Assembly: GCA_016508695.1 (NCBI GenBank)
Contig: VNKQ01000006.1
Location: forward strand, 1,798,001-1,862,000
DNA: 64,000 nt
Direction: 5' to 3'
Origin: Hyphodiscus hymeniophilus
Taxonomy: Eukaryota; Ascomycota; Leotiomycetes; Helotiales; Hyphodiscaceae
Of this stretch, positions 21,308 to 33,830 are shown piece after piece (position 1 is the stretch's first letter; each line of letters begins with the position of its first letter). A program made the translations under genes and the position numbers. The notes under the pieces were generated by a model that made no database searches, had not been told where the DNA came from, and saw only the letters and a list, made by a program, of their open reading frames with translations.

Positions 21308-24300
21308 CTAGCTATAATACTCCAACAGCCAAGACCTCAGATCACCCACAGTCGGGTATTCTAAGAATAGACTACCCGAGATCGTAACCCCAAGCTCATC
21401 TCGAAACTTTTCCGCGATGACCAAACTCATCAAACTATCGATCCCTAAGCTAGCAAAGCTGGCATTATCTTGAAGATCTCCAAGATCTAAGGCAGCTTCA
21501 TTTGCTATAAGAGAGATAGCTTTAGCCGCTGTGCTATCGGAGTCTCCAGCATCAGCCGCGTGAAGAGCGGTACCGTTGACAATCGCTTCGACTTGGACTG
21601 GAGGTGAGACTGGCATTATAGGTGCTTTCGAAGATTCTGATACTGTAGGGACATCTCCTACGACCAAGGCTGGGTTGATGGTTGGATGTTCATCGATGGC
21701 CATTGGACGCGATGAAGATGCGACGATGCGAGACGTAACAGGAGCTGTGAGTTTCGATGTGCTAGCATCTGGGGCCGAGAAGAAGCGGTTGAGGAGAAGA
21801 CGTGGGTAACGGCGGAACTTGATACCACCAACGTTGCCGATGATGGTATTGTCCTGAAGGATGTAGACGTCGCCTAGATAGACTGTAGGATCCTCAGCGG
21901 TGGGAATCATTTTGACGTAAGAACGATAACGACACCCTGCTACCAGTGGGCGTGCGAACCGCATAGAACTCCAGCCTGGGGTAACACAGAAGTTTGCCTT
22001 GGTATCAATGGAGTCGGAGACATTCATGATGAAACCTGCGAGATGCGCAACGCTATCAATGAAGAAAGGTGGGACAGTCCAGGTGCCACCTGTCTCTGTC
22101 GAGAGCTGTACGTCAGCAAAGCCTTCGAGTTCATGAAGCACGACCGATTGCATGCCCCGATACTTGTTGGCATAGTCAACAAGATTGTTTGCAAAGAGAG
22201 TATACGCCATGTTGTGTGAAAATCTATTGGCGATGCCTTCTTCAGCAAGGCGCTCGAGGGTCTGAATGGATCGTTGAACGAGATGAGTTGTGGGGATCCA
22301 CGCTATGAGCCAGTCAGATGCACTGCCATAGTAGATATTCGCGCTGGCGAAAGGTTCATCCACGTGGCCGTTACCATCAACATTATACCATTTCAGATCA
22401 ACCATGCCCGAGTTGATATCTGGTGTAGAAGCAGAGACTTGGATGATCTGAGAAGTTTTCGTGTTCTTCTGCGCGATCAAACCTTTCAGAACTTCCAGGT
22501 TGGCTATATTCATGTCTACTCTTTCCGCGTTTGGCTTGATCTTCCTGTATATGTAATCACCAAGGGTAAATGCAATATCTGCATGAATAGACTAGGTAGC
22601 ACTTGTTAGACACTGCATTTGTTGTGGCGAGGTTGATCCAACTTACTGACGTTACCACACCACAGCCGTTCATCTTATGCCCATTAGCTGCAGCAAGGAA
22701 GTCTTGCTGCATTAGATCCGACTGCATAAACACCTTTACCATGGCTCCTGAGAAACTTTCCTCGACTACTCGTTGAACGGTTGAGGTCCTCAAACTCGAG
22801 TTGAGTCGAAGGTCCTGCTTCGTAGGGACCAATCCTTTCTCAGCGTCATAGAAAGTGTTGCCTTTAGTGAGTGCCCAATCTCCGTTGTATTGAATCCAGT
22901 AGTTCTTATCATTCCAACTGTATGTTGGCAAGTCCAAGAGACGAAGTCCTGCTTCGAACGGACGATGGAATTCATTCCACCACACTTCCACACCAACGCA
23001 GTGCAGGAGACCAAGGCTCTGTGTGATAGTCACCCAGTCATCCTCACCTCTACGAAGTGATGCAACGGCCGCATTGACGGATGGAAGAGTCGATCGAACG
23101 AAACCAACGCTGACTGGATGTGGTCCAATTTCCACCCAGGCGGTCGTCTCATCAATTGTGGAGATTTTCTGTGCTACTTTCAGGGCGGAAAGAAAATTGA
23201 CAGGTTCTCGGGTGGCTCGTCGCAAGTAGTTGGCGTTCACGGTCTTGTCATCAAAGATGACTTTGCCAAGTAAAGGAGATATGATAGGCAATGTTGGTGC
23301 CTGGAAGAGAGCCGATCTCGCAATGTCCTCGAATTCATCCAAGATGGGATCTGTCTGTGCTGAATGAAATGCAAAGGTGACATTTAGGACAGTGGATTTA
23401 TAACCACCGGCTTCCAAGGGTCCTGACAAAGCAGCGATCTCTTCTCGGGTTCCAGTGAGAACGGTTTCTCTCGGCCCATTGAGACAGGCAACTCCGTATG
23501 ACCTATTCCCGACGGTCTTCTCAATGTCAGCGAGCGACGCTCGTACTGCCATCATCTGGTGGCTTCCAATCTGACATTTCTTTTCCAGAAGTTCCGCTCT
23601 TTTGCCAACAAGGTAGATAGCGTCGCTAGCTGAGAGTACACCAGCGACGTACAAGGCAGAATATTCTCCTAAGCTATGTCCGATAACGACGTCTGCTTTT
23701 ACTCCCAAAGAAGCCCAGTACTTCGCGAGGGCAATCTGAGTGCTTACGAGAGCGATTTGCGTTATAACAGGCGAATGTACATGATCTTTCGGGAAGCTAC
23801 CATCGATTGCTGGTACGAATGATGGAAATCCCTGCGTTTGTGTAAGAAAGTCCAGATGGAGAATCTGGGACTTAAAATAGGGAGAGTCGTGGAACAGCTT
23901 CGAGTTCATTGATGCATAAGAGGCGCCCTGACCAGTAAAAGCGAACGCCACCAATGGCGGACCAGTCGTTGGAACCGGTTTGTGTGTATCGACTGATTGA
24001 AGCGAAATAGTGAGCTGTCTCCTCAAATGCGCAAGGTCAGAAGTAGGGATTGCCACCCTGTAGTTATGGTGATACCTTCTAGCTGTCGTCGAGTATGAAA
24101 GATTCGAGAGCGAGCTCTGTGGATTTGCGTCTAGATGTGCAATGAAGCGCTCAAGATTTCCTTTCAGCGATATTTTGCTCTTGGCTGAAATGGCAATGAG
24201 GTGAGCTGACCGGGGATCCGCCTTACCCACCTCTCGCAACGGTCCTTCTTCAAGCACAATGCTTGAATTACCGCCAGCAGCACTGAAGTTGTTCACAACG

Positions 24301-26936
24301 GCGATGCGTTTCACTCCATCGACGCGAGGCCAATCTTGCCTCTCGTACGGAATATGAAGATTCCGCTTTTCCAAATCTTTCGGAAATCCTGGATTGATGC
24401 TGTTCTTGATGCCAACATGTGGCGGTATGGCATTATGCTGGAACATCAGTAGGACTTTAAGGAGAGCGCTTACTCCAGCGACAGCTTCTCCATGTCCAAC
24501 ATTCGCTTTAATAGCGCCAATGTAGAGTGGCTGTTTGGCGCTGCGACGCTTTGCAAGGGGAGCATAAACATCCGAGACAGATTTAATCTCGACTGAGTCG
24601 CCAGCTTGAGTGCCAGTGCCATGCATTTCTACATAGCTGACATCCAAGGGGTTAACCCCAGCATTGCTTAAAACCTGTCTTGAAAGGTAGGACTGGGCAC
24701 CTGCATGAGGATGGGTAATGGAGATAGCTTCAGCCGAGTGGTTTGTGCCAGCACCAAGAATGACGCCCAGTATATTATCGTTGTCTGCTTCTGCATCCTC
24801 GAGTCGCTTCATCACAATAGAACCAATACCATCGGCACGGCAGTATCCATCAGCTTCACAATCCCATGTTTTGCATGCGTTTGGGGTCTTTGACAGGAAA
24901 TGCCCATGACTGAGGCCAGCATACGCATCAGAGTTGGTGAGAACATTCATTCCACCAGCCACGACTGTATCAGTATCGCCACTCCAAAGTGAGGTACATG
25001 CAACCTAAATGAAATATCAGTGGCCGTTACTTTAATATTGTCAAGGTAAGAGCAGACCTGAATCGTTGCCAAGCTTGAAGAACATGCAGTATCAATGCTG
25101 TAACTCGGACCCGAAAACTTGAAGAAATAGTTTATCCGACCAGGGCCAAAAGCACGACAGCCACCTGGGATGAAATATGTGCTAATTTCTTGAGCCGTAT
25201 TGACTTCACGGTAGTCATCGCTGGCCTGTCCATAGAATGTACCAATGCGATGCAAGTTCGTCGCAGCGGTTCTATTGGCAACGTAGCCTGCTCTTTCCAA
25301 AGCTTCGTACGCCGTTACTAGAGCAAGCCTTTGCATCGGATCCGTTTGCTGAGCTTCACGAGGGGACATGTTAAAAAATGGTGCATCGAATAAGCCAGGT
25401 TCATCGATGAAGCAGCCATAAGGAGTATGGCTGGCATTGACCCTTTTCCCAGCAGGATCATAGTGAGTTTCGACATCGAATCGATCGGCTGGAATCCTTT
25501 TGTGGACGTCTAACCCTTTCTCCAACAGATCCCAAAGCTTTTCAGTACTTGTTGCTCCTCCGGGCATCCTACAAGACATACCCACAATTGCAATTTTGGA
25601 TTGCAACGGCCCCCTCGGCTCAACGTCTGTTGTTACCTTCTTGACCCAGGAGATGAGATCTGTTGTGGTTGTGGCGACCTTCTCTAGCTCTACCTTCAAG
25701 GACTCCATCAAATCATGGATAGGGAGCGAAATTCTAAATACAAGCACCTCGAATTCAGACGCAGCAATATTGCTTGCCCGTCCGATCACACCCTGGATGA
25801 CCTTATCCCACTGAATCTGCTGTGTAAGGATCTCGGAGATGATTTGCTCGAACAGTTCCGTAGCGCTCTTCACTGAAAACGGTTTTCCGGTACTTGTAGA
25901 GTAGATAGGTATCCTCGGAAAGAATTTCGAGTTCACGAAATCCGTTGACTTTGTACTAACTACACTGAGCACATTTTCATGGCTGTAGATGTGCTTTGCA
26001 TGGCATAAGCCTCCATATACTGGCAAAGCAACGGACTTGTGACCTTGAAAGAAATTCGATGTACGCAGTATTGCCTTGAGTCTGCCTGGTGGGCCACTGA
26101 TCGTAACGGATGTCCTACTGAGTGCACTAATAAAGACTCTGCTGGTTTCTGGTGTTCCCTGAGCTCTTAGTCAGTTCCAATGCCCTTCACACAGACTGAT
26201 TCAGATCTACCTCTGCAGCATGTATAGAGTCGAGTTCTGATTGAACATCATCAGAATTCACATCAGGTATCACGTAAGCCCAGGTGTCCGGTGAGCCTTT
26301 GTCTGTCAAGTCACGAGGTTGCAAGTTCTGGGATACCTCATCCACTAGAGTACCTAATCGAAATGCAATACGAACCACTTCCGCAGCGACGAGAGGAATG
26401 TCCGCTAGAGTAGGAGATAATGAGACGGCCGCCGTGGCTAAAAGTCCGGTTCCAAGGCCAGCGAGACATGTGTTGAGGGCGTCGAAGTCAAAATCGTCTG
26501 GATGGTCCTCATAATGTCTGTAGCACTCAATCAGATAATACCGAACAGTCCCTATGGCTGGTAATGTGACTTGCCCTATCAATGTTGCCAACTGAACTAC
26601 GCAAAGTAGGACTCCATCAATAGCTCCACAAAGGGGAGGACCTTTGCGTAGCTCTGAGTGGTCTGCAAGATTCAATATCGTTTGAAAAGGGGGAATCGAT
26701 GCTCTCAGGGTAGCAGGCAACAGGTGTATTTCCTTGCGAATGGCTAAGGTTGCCTCGTCAATGAACGTAGACAGGATAGTATGTTTTCTGTCCTTGCTGT
26801 GGATGTAGAGCCGACGGAGTAACTCCTGTAAGTCATCGTATGGAAATTCATTACCGAAGTAAAGGACTTTCAGTTTGCGGTATTCTTCTTGAAGACCCGA
26901 GCTTGGTGTTGTAAAATTGAAGTCGTCCCGTACCAT
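21308..26936 (-). CDS. Non-reducing polyketide synthase, atrochrysone carboxylic acid synthase type (SAT-KS-MAT-PT-ACP)
   Basis: 1822 aa in four exons (introns 26159-26210, 25005-25057, 22592-22646). Domains: SAT at about 1-360; KS about 390-815 with active Cys601 in DTACSSS, His in VEMHGTGTQAGD and NVGHGEAVAG; MAT with nucleophile in GHSLGEYSAL near residue 1054; PT with the catalytic His in GHKMNG near 1385 and Asp in FFIDSVAHLAG near 1573; one ACP with phosphopantetheine Ser1781 in LGIDSLMSLV. There is no thioesterase; release would need the divergent metallo-beta-lactamase at 27.4 kb. Length and order match MdpG/ACAS octaketide synthases, which make atrochrysone carboxylic acid. The SAT motif at residues 160-164 reads GLGTG, lacking the nucleophilic Cys. 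The second intron has a GTCTGC donor. Confidence 0.93.
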
Positions 26937-27385
26937 CGTGAAGGATAGTCACTGTCGATTGTATACCAGTCAGGTAAGATTAGAATAAGTGGATGGTTAT
27001 GCGGAACCAGAGGTCACATGGATTGACCGAGTATATGACAGCTGAGAAATAGTGTATTACTGTTGAAGTGATGATAGAATCAAATGTTGTGACTGACTTT
27101 CAAATCTCATATAATGGTAGTGGTATGCTGGCTGAAGAGTACCAATCATTGATCAAGCAGGTGAACTCGGCGTCCGTTCCCAGCGTGGTGTGCTCGGCAT
27201 TACTGATAAAAGTTGCGGAAAGAGGGATCCTAGAACCGTCCGCTCGGTCCGACCGACGCATTGTTACTGCGAAGTTTTTCTGATTATGCTGACACAAGCA
27301 AGCTTCCGAGGAGGGTAGCTTAAATACTATTTCTCCATCATCGCTCCTTTTATCTGCCACAAAGCTACCTGCATAAAACAGTGCA
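26937..27385. promoter_or_regulatory. Bidirectional promoter of PKS and thioesterase
   Basis: 449 bases serve both divergent genes. TCGGTCCGACCGA at 27244-27256 has TCGG/CCGA arms and contains CGG-N5-CCG, a plausible Zn2Cys6 dimer site 130 bases from the thioesterase start. No exact TCG-N5-CGA is present. Confidence 0.45.
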
Positions 27386-28444
27386 ATGACTTCCACTACA
27401 AACCCTCTGGCCCCGAATCGAGGGGGTTACCGCCAAATAAACAAGACGCTTAATATCTGTGTCTTTGAGAACTATCTTGATATTCAGCAATCTCTACTAC
27501 CTCACCTAAATGATATAGAACAACTCAGCCCACGAGTGATTCGGGTACTGGGTCAGAATAGAGGAAAGGTACTGTAAAAGTCTCGCTGCGTATATAGAAT
27601 CTGGAGCGCTACACTCTGCTTTGATAGAGTACTACTAACAGGACTGCAGTTCACACTACAAGGAACCAATACCTACATTGTTGGCACTGGCTCGAAGAGA
27701 CTAATTATTGACACTGGCCAAGGCATTCCGGAATGGGCAGATTTGATTTCTTCTGTGCTCAGTACCTCATCCATTGAGTTGTCTCATGTTTTCCTAACCC
27801 ACTGGCACGGTGACCATACTGGGGGAGTTCCGGATCTTCGTCGTCTCTACCCACATCTTTCCACCTCGATTTATAAACACACCCCGGGAAAAGAGCAGCA
27901 GCCTATTATGGACGGCCAAACATTTAGTGTCGAAGGAGCAACAATCCGGGCAGTACACTCTCCAGGCCACTCTCATGACCATATGTCCTTTATTTTGGAG
28001 GAAGAGAATGCAATGTTCACTGGCGATAATGTGCTCGGTCATGGGACGAGTGCGGTAGAGCTATTGAGCCTCTGGATGTCCTCTCTGCGAAAAATGCAAT
28101 CCTATAATTGTGCTGTGGGATATCCTGCTCACGGGGAATTCATTCTTGACCTTCCTGCTAAGATCAATGGTGAGCTAGCTCAGAAAGCAAGGCGTGAGAG
28201 ACAGGTCTTGCAGACATTGCAGCGAATCAAGCGCCAAGAAAGAAGCACAGGACGAAGTAAAGGTAGCGTGACTGTCAAGCAACTTGTGGCAACAATGCAT
28301 GGGAATGAACTAGACGAGGAGGTAAGGGAACTGGCATTGGAGCCCTTTATTGATGAGGTACTGCGAAAGTTAGCTGAAGAAGACAAGGTAGCATTTGAGA
28401 TGAGAGGAGGGGAGAAGAAGTGGTTTGTAGTAGACTTCACCTGA
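27386..28444 (+). CDS. Metallo-beta-lactamase-type thioesterase (ACTE)
   Basis: 325 aa in two exons (intron 27569-27649). The zinc-binding motif THWHGDHTGG follows LSHVFL in the N-terminal half. Other metal ligands are probably His in VHSPGHSHDH, Asp in MFTGDNVLGHG, and His in GYPAHGEF. The C-terminal helical segment (VLQTLQRIKRQE, then LVATMHGNELDEE) resembles the LACTB2 family. MdpF/GedB-type enzymes hydrolyse the octaketide from TE-less PKSs to release atrochrysone carboxylic acid. The divergent placement next to the PKS is the usual arrangement. Intact. Confidence 0.93.
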
Positions 28445-29176
28445 CAACATTTCATCACGTTCCACTACGTCTTAATGAATACCTGTTCAAGTAATTGGTT
28501 ACTGGGGACCGCTTGAGAACATGCTTTTGATTTGTACTACGTCCTACTACCCCTTGAATCTCAGTCTAAACAATGTTCCGCTTCCCCAAATTTCAGGACT
28601 GAAACATTCTAGCTTCTGGTATAGGTGGGGCATCTTTCAAGCTCATGCGACCTACCTGATTGCTGTTATCGGTATGTTCATTTTAATCAAATCAGTAAAG
28701 CCGGCTTAAAGTGGGTATAATATAAACGTTTGTAAGGGGCAAAATTTATTAGCCGAGCCTTGGCGTTTTCTCTTTCGGACGAGGAGATAAGGTAGAGGAC
28801 AGCGGACCCCGAAATTGCTGTTACATCGGGATTGCGGGATTCCGCCGCTCTCTTGTTAAATATGAAATTGGGAAATCGTGATGTTAGTCTTGGCACTTTC
28901 GTAATAAGTAAGACACAGAAGCTCCACCAATGATACGTCGTTAACATCAAAGCAAGCAAATACTTTCCCCGAAAGTGCTCAGACTACCCGTTTCCGGGAT
29001 CTACCGCCTTTCAGTTGCCCGAACGAAGCTTGTCTAGTGTTGTCGAAAAAGTTGTTTTATAAGAACTGACGATAGGGGAAAATGATATAGGTCTCTTTGT
29101 GCGGAAAGTATCATAAATTTTTGTTAGCCAAAATTTCAAACATATCAAACACGACCAGATTGTGCTACTCGCAGTC
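28445..29176. other. Intergenic spacer with anthrone oxygenase promoter
   Basis: No gene and no exact TCG-N5-CGA motif seen. Confidence 0.35.
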
Positions 29177-29747
29177 ATGGCACCTGGGAACTATGATAAG
29201 ATCAATCTTCAAGCCATAGCGGTAGTCACAGGATCTTTCCTTTCGGGTTTGTAGTCATCGACTTGACATTATCTCCTCAGGACTGACATTGTAATGCTTT
29301 TTAGGGGCAATGATGGGTATTTCACTGATGACGATTCGAGTATTTCTTGATACCGATACTCAACCCTCCCAGCTAGTACAACAATGGATCCGTCTCTATC
29401 ATTACGGTCATCAAGTCATGCCATCACTGGCGGTTGCGACATGCGGATTGTACGGCTACACGACGATAAGCAAGCGCTTGTCTCACAGACCATGGTTGAT
29501 TTACGGAATAGCTGGCGTGATAACAGTCAGCATGTTGCCCTTTACTTGGATCGTCATGGCGCCTACGAATAATCAATTGTTTCAATTGAACGCTGCGGGT
29601 CGGGACACGGGGAGGGCCGCTGCAAGCTTAGATCACGTCCAGAAGCTTGTGACAAGATGGGGGTGGCTCCATGTTGTACGCTCACTGTTTCCTTTTGTCG
29701 GAGCTGTGGTCGGTTTGACAGGTACTTTGCGCGAATTCATGGCGTAA
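29177..29747 (+). CDS. Anthrone oxygenase (DUF1772; MdpH/GedH/HypC type)
   Basis: 170 aa in two exons (intron 29247-29304), spliced to FLSGAMMGISLM. A small integral membrane protein with about four hydrophobic segments: residues near the start, LAVATCGLYGYTT, WLIYGIAGVITVSMLPFTWI, and a C-terminal LFPFVGAVVGLTG. Conserved family features visible are HYGHQVMP, MAPTNNQLFQLN, and WGWLHVVRSLFP. DUF1772 proteins such as HypC and TpcL oxidise anthrones to anthraquinones. Here the expected step is emodin anthrone to emodin. Confidence 0.88.
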
Positions 29748-30313
29748 TTTTGTAGCGAAAGGTTACAAACATCTTCGAAGCTGATAGAAACCGTAAATCT
29801 ACCTAATTACTAAAAGTCCAAATAACACAAACTTCAGACATATGTTTCCGAGAGATATCACTGGAACCCCTGCTAGAAAATCACCATTGAGGTGTCACAC
29901 TGGGTGCTTCAGCACTTATCTCGAATTTCGGATTGTAATCTCACAGGGCAGAAATAAGATGATTGCCGATAAATTGAATGCCATCGGACCTTTCTCCAGC
30001 TCATGTAAAGTCCATATTGATTAATTCCGCAATTTCCGCTAATACCGGCTGAGTATTACCAACTCCGACGCCCGTCAATTTCCAATCGCACCAGGCATAT
30101 TCGCACCCACATGTTCTAACATTGAGGGAGCGGAGGTCAAAGATGGTTGCTTCTAGTTTCCGGATTGCTGGATCGTAGAGAACTTGGTTCTATCCAACAA
30201 AACTCTTCGACGCGTTTGAATTGTAAGAACTGTATGACACGTCCGGCGCAAGTGGAACCTAGATCGCTACTCGCTATCCATTCCTACTTGGTACACATCT
30301 GCATCTGGACACA
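29748..30313. other. Intergenic spacer
   Basis: Promoter of the following methyltransferase; no feature assigned. Confidence 0.35.
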
Positions 30314-31249
30314 ATGAGTAGCCCCTTTACTGCCAATTACAAAGAGAAGATCTTCGCTCGCGACAAAGCATTTTGGGACAACTATCTCAAAGGCCGACCG
30401 CAAGCTCCAGAAAGCTTCTTTGACCGCATCTTCACGTACCATCAAGAGCACAATGGAGCTTTTGGGACTGTTCATGATGTTGGAGCCGGAAATGGTCCCT
30501 ATGCTCAAAAACTACGTTTCAGATTCCAAAATGTCGTTGTTTCGGATATCGTTGCAGAAAATGTCCAGCTTGCTGAAGAACGACTAGGAAATGATGGTTT
30601 TAAATACCGGGCAGCAAAGGTTGAGGACGCCGATGATATCCCTGCTGGCAGCATAGATATGGTCTTTGCAACAAACGTGTTACATTTTCCAGATCAGCAG
30701 GTATCGACTAAGGCCATTGCCGGACAGCTTAAAAGCGGTGGGACTTTTGTCTGCGCCGGATTTGGACCTGCCACATTTGATGAGCCGCAAGTCCAGGACC
30801 TGTGGGCTAGTATCCTACATCAAGGTGGACGTGTCATCTTGAAGAAAGCGGACAAGCTCGAGCAAACGATCGCCGTGATGGCAAGGAGCCAGGGGGAATA
30901 TAACGTTGCGCCTTTGGCAGAGAAACGCTTCGTACTTGGGGTTAAACGCATCCATTTGAATATGGAGAAAGGTGGCCTGACTGGCCTCTTACCGCCAGAA
31001 TACTCCGACAAGGCCAGAGAACCATTTCACACGGGAGAGAATGATGATGTTACGTTTGAGAGTGAAGAAGGGTGGAGTTTTAACGCAGATTTGAGTTGGA
31101 TCAAGGAGCACTTCAATTCATTTCCATTTGCTGTGATGGAACCTGGAGCCTTCACAGAGCTGTGGCAAGAGCTGGAAACCTTACTACAAAATGGGAGAAC
31201 AGTCAAAGGCCGATTTCCAGCGAAGATCATTTTGGCAACACGACGTTAG
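30314..31249 (+). CDS. SAM-dependent methyltransferase (class I), paralogue 1
   Basis: A single-exon 311 aa protein. Motif I reads HDVGAGNGPYAQKL near residue 55; an acidic residue follows in VVVSDIVAEN; motif II-like DMVFATNVLHF and post-motif SGGTFVCAGFGP follow. The N-terminus (FWDNYLKGRP, ESFFDRIFTYHQ) and the C-terminal FPAKIILATRR match the second cluster methyltransferase at 57 kb, so the two are paralogues. This type resembles trans-aconitate-methyltransferase-like enzymes seen in geodin/pestheic-type clusters. Likely O-methylates an anthraquinone or benzophenone hydroxyl or a carboxylate; which one is not decidable here. Confidence 0.87.
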   Translation: MSSPFTANYKEKIFARDKAFWDNYLKGRPQAPESFFDRIFTYHQEHNGAFGTVHDVGAGNGPYAQKLRFRFQNVVVSDIVAENVQLAEERLGNDGFKYRAAKVEDADDIPAGSIDMVFATNVLHFPDQQVSTKAIAGQLKSGGTFVCAGFGPATFDEPQVQDLWASILHQGGRVILKKADKLEQTIAVMARSQGEYNVAPLAEKRFVLGVKRIHLNMEKGGLTGLLPPEYSDKAREPFHTGENDDVTFESEEGWSFNADLSWIKEHFNSFPFAVMEPGAFTELWQELETLLQNGRTVKGRFPAKIILATRR

Positions 31250-31946
31250 CCGCGATGCTCTAGAGCTGTTAAAGGTATTGATAGATCACCAATTGAACAG
31301 AAAAGGATCGATATTCGATCTTAAACTTCCTGTCAATACTTTTCAATTTCGATTACAGTCAATGATTTTGATTTTTTGTTCAGTGCTCTAAAGGATTAAT
31401 TTTTACGCTTTAAATGCTCACTACGCCTTGAAAGATTACTGCGTAGTGATAATGTTTAAGAGTAGAATAGAGTAGACAATAAGATTCATTAATGTATGCC
31501 GCCCGCTCAAAGACACCCCAAAATCTCACGTGCTTCTCATGAATAATCCTTCTAACCTCCTTCTAACTTCTCTGCAGTTTCAAAAGTCCCCCCCAAGGTC
31601 GGTATTGAATTCGTAACCATGCGTCGGGTATCGGAGGTCCAAAAACCAAACGTAATACTTCTACATTTCGGGCTATTCTTAAACCTTGTCCGAACAATGT
31701 GCTTCCCGCCGGTATGCAAAAGCCAACCCGGCAGCCTGGGTCAAAATGCTATTTATTAGTCAAGCAAATGGCATTGCGTTTCGCAAACGAATCAGTGTAC
31801 ACACCGGTTTCCGTTCTTTTCACTCGAATGGCTCTTTGAATGCACTTCAACACGGTCAGACTCCGCGACTATATCCACCTTCTCGTGTCACCCATATATA
31901 CTTTGTCTACGCCTTGACCTTAATATTAACTTTTTTCCCCCCAAAC
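31250..31946. promoter_or_regulatory. Halogenase upstream region with TCG-N5-CGA site
   Basis: TCGATATTCGA at 31308-31318 fits the AflR-type consensus, but it lies about 630 bases from the halogenase start and close to the methyltransferase 3' end. A near match (TCGGGTATCGG) is at about 31625. Weak evidence. Confidence 0.3.
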
Positions 31947-33830
31947 ATGTCTGTACCTACTCAGACAGCGGTCCTTGTCATTGGTGGTGGTCCAGGAGGG
32001 TCCTACTCTGCCTCTGTCTTGGCACGAGAAGGCGTCGATGTTGTACTCTTGGACGCTGAGAAGTTCCCAAGGTATTTGGAAAAACTCCCTCTCACTCACA
32101 ATAGCTTAGATGGAAGCTGATTGAGCTTCGGTGAAAAGATATCATATCGGGGAGAGCATGCTTGCCTCCATGCGTTTCTTTTTGCGATTCATTGATCTTG
32201 AAGACACATTTGATCGCCATGGTTTCGAGAAGAAGGTGTGTGAAATCAATATTCAGGCTAACTAACCGAAAGAATAGGGGATGTCTTGATTGTGCTAACT
32301 ATAACGACGTCTAGTATGGTGCGACGTTCAAGATAACTACCAAGAATGAAGCTTGTAGGTGTCATTTGACCCGAAGAAAGCTTCGACTACTAACGAATCA
32401 TAAAGATACCAATTTTGCTGCTTCACTTGGGCAAGGAGGATTCTCATGGAATGTGATTCGTTCTGAGTCGGACGAGCTCATATTCCGTCATGCTGAAAAA
32501 AGCGGTGCCAAAACCTTCGATGGCACCAAGGTCGACTCACTCACATTCGAGCCATATCCTCACAACGGTTTCAACACTGAAGCCCGTCTTGCTAACCCAG
32601 GACGCCCTGTGTCAGCAAATTGGTCGCGCAAGGATGGTACCACTGGTACTATCAAGTTCGACTATCTCGTCGATGCCAGCGGCCGAAAAGGCATCGTATC
32701 GACCAAATATCTGAAGAACCGTAAGTTCAACGAGGGACTGAAAAACATTGCAAGCTGGACTTACTGGAAGGGGGCCAAGCGATTTAAGCCTGGTGCAGAA
32801 AATGAGAATTCGCCATTTTTTGAGGCTTTGACAGGTAAGGTCCAACAACATGTCTATACATCACATACGCTGAACGATAAATACAGATGGTAGCGGCTGG
32901 GTATGGGCCATCCCCCTCCACAACGGCACTCTCTCCGTCGGTCTTGCAGTTCGCCAGGACTTTTATTTTGGACGGAAGAAAGCTTCCAGTTTGGAAGGCG
33001 TAGAATTCTATAAAGATTACCTGAACATGGCTCCACAGATCAAAGAGATGCTCAGCGAAGCAGAGGTCGTGTCAGACATTAAGCAGGCATCTGACTGGTC
33101 ATACAGCGCTTCAGCCTACGCAGGCCCTCATTTCCGTGTAGTCGGAGACGCGGGCTGCTTTGTCGACCCCTACTTCTCATCCGGCGTACATTTGGCCCTG
33201 ACGTCGGGGCTCTCGGCTGCTATTTCTATACAAGCATCTCGACGTGGCCAAGCCGACGAGCGAAGCGCTGCACATTGGCACACCACCAAGGTTTCTGAGG
33301 GATATACGCGCTTCTTGTTGCTGGTTATGACTGTTTTGAGACAGCTGAGAATGAAAGAAACCCAAGTCATCACCACCGAGGAAGAGGAAGGGTTTGACAT
33401 GGCTTTCAAGAAGATCCAGCCCGTCATCCAGGGAGTAGCGGATACCAGAACAGAAGATGCGCAAGTCCAGAGGGGAGCAGCTGAATCGGTTGAGTTTGCT
33501 CTTGGCTCCTTCCAGGTCACACCCGAGAAGCAGCGAGCCGTTATCGACAAGATTGAGCGTGCTCAGGCTGAGCCGGAGACTCTTGAGAAGCTATCCCCCG
33601 AAGAAGTACACATCCTAGGCAATATCGTAACGCGAACTTTTGAGCGAGAAAAAGACGAATTGGACCTGACAAACTTCGCCGGTGACGTGATTGACGGGCT
33701 TTCGGCCAAGCTGTCTCGTGGAGATTTAGGGCTCTTTAAAAGGGACCCCCAAATAGGAAACAATTCACCTGGTGCTCTACCTGTGGCGAATGCAGAGACT
33801 TTGCCCCACAAGATTGAACAAGCTGCTTAG
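31947..33830 (+). CDS. Flavin-dependent halogenase (GedL / PtaM type)
   Basis: 544 aa in five exons (introns 32072-32138, 32236-32314, 32355-32405, 32835-32886). The FAD motif VIGGGPGGSYSA is at residues 10-21. After the first intron comes RYHIGESMLASM, typical of fungal phenolic halogenases. The diagnostic halogenase motif WxWxIP reads WVWAIPL after the last intron, and FAD motif GDAGCFVDPYFSSGVH is intact. The C-terminal extension has an acidic helical part. Family members (GedL, PtaM, RdcC2) use FADH2, chloride and oxygen to chlorinate free phenols, in geodin synthesis at the sulochrin stage. The start ATG at 31947 directly precedes the FAD strand. Prediction: chlorination of a benzophenone or anthraquinone. 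Confidence 0.93.
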
